This document shows positions 16,001 to 17,434 of a stretch of DNA of 17,434 nucleotides, in pieces. How positions within the stretch are numbered: position 1 is the first letter of the stretch; each line of letters begins with the position of its first letter. This DNA is from JAHIJO01 sp964486075. Its GTDB lineage: Bacteria > Verrucomicrobiota > Kiritimatiellia > JAAZAB01. The position numbers and the translations under genes are program-made. Below the pieces are notes generated by a model. The model made no database searches. It was not told the DNA's origin and saw only the letters and a program-made list of their open reading frames with translations. The stretch spans positions 1 to 17,434 of the forward strand of contig CAZALU010000067.1 in the NCBI GenBank assembly GCA_964486075.1. Reading direction: 5' to 3'.

Positions 16001-16551
16001 TCGGAGGATTGGTGGCGAGCGTGAATCAAAAAATGACTCGAGAGAAAAAGGAGCTGATGGCGGTGATTCAGCTCGAAGACGTGGAAGGCACTCTGGAAGT
16101 TGTGGTTTTTCCCCAAGCCTTTATCGAATATGGCGCTCTGCTGGTCGAGGGCGCACCGTTGCTGGTTTGCGGGACAATCAGGAAGGTCGAGGACCGGGTG
16201 AGCCTGCATCTGGCGGAGGCCTATCCGCTGGACCAGGCGCCCTGTTTGTTTACCGAGCGCATCAGCCTTCATCTTCCGACCGCTAATGCCAAGGATGCTC
16301 TGCTTGAAAAAGTCCGCGGCCTGCTGCAAACACACCCGGGCCCGGTGCCCGTCATGTTCTGTCTCCAGTTCCCCGGCGGTGAGGAGATATTTATGAGCAC
16401 GGACCGCTCGTTTCATGTGACGCCTTCCGAGGCGCTGGTTCATGATTTGGAACATGTGCTCGGGACAAAGGGGGTTTACGTGGGCGTCCTGGCCCGCCCC
16501 TGCCGCAAGGCCAACAGCTCCGCCCGCCGCCGCTACGGCAAAGCGAACTAG
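13012..16551 (+). CDS. dnaE: DNA polymerase III alpha subunit
   Basis: 1179 aa (E. coli: 1160). ATG 13012 is chosen because AAGGA (12998-13002) lies 9 bases upstream; TTG 13006 is too close. It is the replicative polymerase catalytic subunit. The PHP domain comes first (HLHVHTSYSLLDG, TDHGAMYG, GCEVYE, TNDVHYL). The palm carries PPDFDIDF with D410 and D412, and the third catalytic aspartate D567 in ADFLGL, matching E. coli D401, D403 and D555. A beta-clamp-binding motif QGNLF is at 921-925. An OB-fold (RIGGLVASVNQKMT, VEGTLEVVVFPQAF) lies near 985-1045. It follows the motor operon after 79 bp without an obvious terminator, so it may have its own promoter or be read through. It is intact and standard. 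Confidence 0.98.
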   Translation: MPSHAPFAHLHVHTSYSLLDGACRIDRLVDAVQQAGMPAVAVTDHGAMYGLIEFYKAARAKGVKPILGCEVYEAPGSRCDRKTDGPKVPAYHLVLLAADETGYANLTRLVTAAHLEGFYYKPRIDREILARHHQGLIGLSACLKGRVAYDLLHDGMPAALQRAGDYADIFGKDNFFLELQDQGLPEQRQVNRGLLELAKRTGLPLVATNDVHYLEKDHAAAHDLLLCMQTGALLSDRDRMRYPTSEFYLKSPQAMAALFREQPQALENTMAIARRCNVELDFKTLHFPKFPVPAGESMESFLLKLCKDGIRRRYGIENPDQPRDERERMIMERLHYEIGVVKKAKFLGYFLVVWDFVRFAHERHIPVGPGRGSGAGSLMSYVLGITGLDPLRYGLVFERFLNPERVSPPDFDIDFCQFRRGEVIDYVKQKYGRENVAQIVTFGSLGVKTVIRDVGRVLQVPLTVCDRLAKMVPDVIPGVKEITLEEALKSNPELQQAQERDPQAKKIMEYARVLQGLQRQTGLHAAGVVIADRPLAELLPLSLDKSGEIVTQYSKDHIEALGLLKADFLGLKTLTVIEETIKLASKTKGVQLVLEALPMDDPETFELLRRGDTVGVFQLESPGMRDLARRIGLDKIEDVIALVALFRPGPMNMLEDYVARRIGKVKIVYDDPLLEPILRETYGIMLYQEQVQQAAQKLAGYTLGQGDILRRAMGKKQPQEMEKQRKTFIDGCHKTCGMTVKKAEKIFDNIAKFAGYGFNKSHSAGYAIVAYQTAFLKTHYPEEFMAALLSSEIGKTDKIPVFLNEARAMGLAVLPPDVSTSEARFAPLANAIRFGLAGVKNIGAGAAEAIVHERETGGPFKGLMDFCTRLDSHLISRKVLETLVRCGACDGFGMHRARLFNAVEMAMRRTESERRDRQTGQGNLFALMAESGAENVMESIPDCPAWPEKDLLAAEKELLGFYMSGHPLSPYEPLLRRYCLATMSGLAELEEGSLTRIGGLVASVNQKMTREKKELMAVIQLEDVEGTLEVVVFPQAFIEYGALLVEGAPLLVCGTIRKVEDRVSLHLAEAYPLDQAPCLFTERISLHLPTANAKDALLEKVRGLLQTHPGPVPVMFCLQFPGGEEIFMSTDRSFHVTPSEALVHDLEHVLGTKGVYVGVLARPCRKANSSARRRYGKAN

Positions 16552-17081
16552 CGCGGTATAACCAGCTTCTGGCCGACCCTCAGGTTATTCGGATCCGCAA
16601 GGTCGTTGGCTTGAACGATCGCGCTGGACTTGATTTTGTAGGCCGCGGCGATCGCGGAGAGTGTCTCGCCGGATTGGACAATATGCTCGTTGCCTGAGCC
16701 GGTGCTGTAACTCGGACGGCTTGTCTTGCTCATTATCTCCGCGATCTTGGCGCTGAGCTGGTCCACGATAGCTTGCTTATCTTGCTCGCGGGCGGTGTTC
16801 ACCGCCAGGATTTGCCGCTCCAGATTGTCCAGCTTTTGGCGGATGGCATCTGTCTCCCTGCTGTTGGAGCAATCCGAGCGTAGTTTGTCGAATTCACCCG
16901 TCATCCGCCGGTTTTCCAGCTCGACAGTCTCCATCTGGCCTTGGACGCGGTGCAAGTTCTCGCGGATAATATTGATGTCCTCACGCTGCGAGGCGACCTC
17001 GCTGGAATCGTCCAACGTGACGCAGCCGTTGATTCCTGCAATTAAAACCAAGCCGGCAATCATTTTTAAAACGGGTTTCAT
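16548..17081 (-). CDS. LysM-domain lipoprotein with coiled coil
   Basis: 177 aa. The N-terminus has a lipoprotein signal: hydrophobic 5-18, then INGC with C20 as the likely lipidated residue (the lipobox is acceptable but not ideal). Residues about 30-115 are heptad-rich coiled coil (ENLHRVQGQMETVELENRRM, KLDNLERQILAVN). After a Ser/Gly linker, residues 132-176 form one LysM domain (HIVQSGETLSAIAAAYKI, IVQANDLADPNNLRVGQKLV), which binds peptidoglycan GlcNAc chains. It is probably an outer-membrane lipoprotein holding the wall. AAGGAGA lies 6 bases before the ATG (plus-strand 17088-17094). Its stop shares the bases CTA with the end of dnaE. A link to the ExbBD cluster is possible but unproven. 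Confidence 0.92.
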   Translation of the reverse strand: MKPVLKMIAGLVLIAGINGCVTLDDSSEVASQREDINIIRENLHRVQGQMETVELENRRMTGEFDKLRSDCSNSRETDAIRQKLDNLERQILAVNTAREQDKQAIVDQLSAKIAEIMSKTSRPSYSTGSGNEHIVQSGETLSAIAAAYKIKSSAIVQANDLADPNNLRVGQKLVIPR

Positions 17082-17184
17082 TGTGTATCTCCTTCATCTT
17101 GTGGAGTAATGGAATTCAGGAACATGTCAATAATCTTCTGACCTTAATTTTGTGCCGAGCCGGAGCAAAATTCACACGGGCCGC

Positions 17185-17222
17185 CACGTGAGTCACGTTC
17201 CACGTGCCAACACGGTCACGTG
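17185..17222. promoter_or_regulatory. Three CACGTG boxes at exact 16-bp spacing
   Basis: CACGTG occurs at 17185-17190, 17201-17206 and 17217-17222, so each box begins 16 bases after the last. Degenerate half-copies lie between them (CACGTT at 17194, CACGGT at 17211). The array lies 100-140 bp upstream of the LysM start. It could be an operator for a dimeric regulator or a decayed palindromic repeat; the sequence alone does not decide. Confidence 0.5.
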
Positions 17223-17359
17223 ATGATGGCCGCGTAAAACGCGTTCAAACGTGGTTAACCATTCTTTAATTGTTTGGCTCCTCGGCATAATTAGTGGGTC
17301 ACGCATCTGCCATGAATGCTTCAATATGTTGTCGCATAGCTGGTGATGGAGATAAGCAT

Positions 17360-17428
17360 AGCGTAGCGAGAAATCTCACCTGTCTGCCAACAAACATGAG
17401 ATCCTTCGCTACGCTCAGGATGACAACC
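17360..17428 (-). repeat. Dispersed palindromic repeat, copy B (full)
   Basis: The reverse complement of 17367-17428 matches 6239-6300 at 59 of 62 positions. This copy also has both arms: 17360-17376 (AGCGTAGCGAGAAATCT) and 17399-17415 (AGATCCTTCGCTACGCT), inverted repeats with 3 mismatches around a 22-base spacer. It is MITE-like, has no coding capacity, and is inverted relative to copy A about 11 kb away. Confidence 0.85.
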
Positions 17429-17434
17429 TCCCCA

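Larger units (their letters stand above)
17082..17434. other. Intergenic region upstream of the LysM gene, no gene supported
   Basis: 353 bp. It holds the LysM ribosome site (17088-17094), a CACGTG array at 17185-17222, a small hairpin CGCGT-AAA-ACGCG (17231-17243), the palindromes AACGCGTT (17238-17245) and GGTTAACC (17253-17260), and a full copy of the dispersed repeat near the window end. A TTGACA box lies on the minus strand at 17125-17130, but no convincing -10 follows at the proper distance. Confidence 0.65.

Noticed and set aside
17102..17130. Minus-strand promoter for the LysM gene built on TTGACA at 17125-17130
   Set aside because: At 16-17 bp spacing the -10 position reads TACTCC or ACTCCA, a poor match, and would leave almost no leader before the ribosome site.

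Overview
This looks like a chromosomal segment of a Gram-negative bacterium. The evidence is several Sec signal peptides, a lipoprotein with a lipobox, an ExbB/ExbD proton-channel set and a LysM envelope protein. The moderately GC-rich sequence, the abundance of TPR, DUF4159 and FG-GAP proteins, and the many short palindromic intergenic repeats suggest the PVC superphylum (Lentisphaerota, Kiritimatiellota or Verrucomicrobiota). That placement is inference; no rRNA or tRNA gene is visible to test it.

Layout. Positions 1-255 hold palindromic, tandemly related repeat DNA. Then come mazG (256-1098) and an overlapping GNAT acetyltransferase of ArgA type (1095-1616), both forward. A membrane-anchored ankyrin-repeat protein (2343-1645, reverse) converges on them. 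A nested palindromic repeat (2385-2519) separates it from a very large exported TPR protein (5726-2583, reverse). A 785-bp divergent intergenic region (5727-6511) holds hairpins, one copy of a dispersed repeat and a consensus-like promoter. From it runs a compact forward operon: exported TPR protein (6512-7396), ExbB-like protein with a C-terminal zinc ribbon (7457-8485), two ExbD-like proteins (8492-8935 and 8955-9377), a single-pass membrane protein with a proline-rich stretch and a DUF4159 domain (9391-10839), and an exported FG-GAP beta-propeller protein (10836-12932). Then follow dnaE (13012-16551) and, convergent with it, a LysM lipoprotein (17081-16548). The last 350 bases hold a 16-bp-periodic CACGTG array and a second, inverted copy of the dispersed repeat.

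The most interesting part is the envelope cluster at 2583-12932. ExbB plus ExbD normally forms a proton-driven motor working on TonB or TolA. Here no TonB, TolA, TolB, Pal or TonB-dependent receptor is present. The slot after the two ExbDs is filled by a protein with TonB-like topology (short cytoplasmic N-terminus, one membrane helix, proline-rich stretch) but a DUF4159 domain in place of the TonB C-terminal domain. Two exported TPR proteins and a propeller protein with a predicted C-terminal beta-sandwich would supply periplasmic or surface partners. My inference is a dedicated proton-motive-force-driven envelope machine of unknown cargo.

The flanking genes are housekeeping: MazG (nucleotide-pool cleaning), DnaE (replicative polymerase with an apparently intact PHP metal site) and the LysM lipoprotein (peptidoglycan binding).
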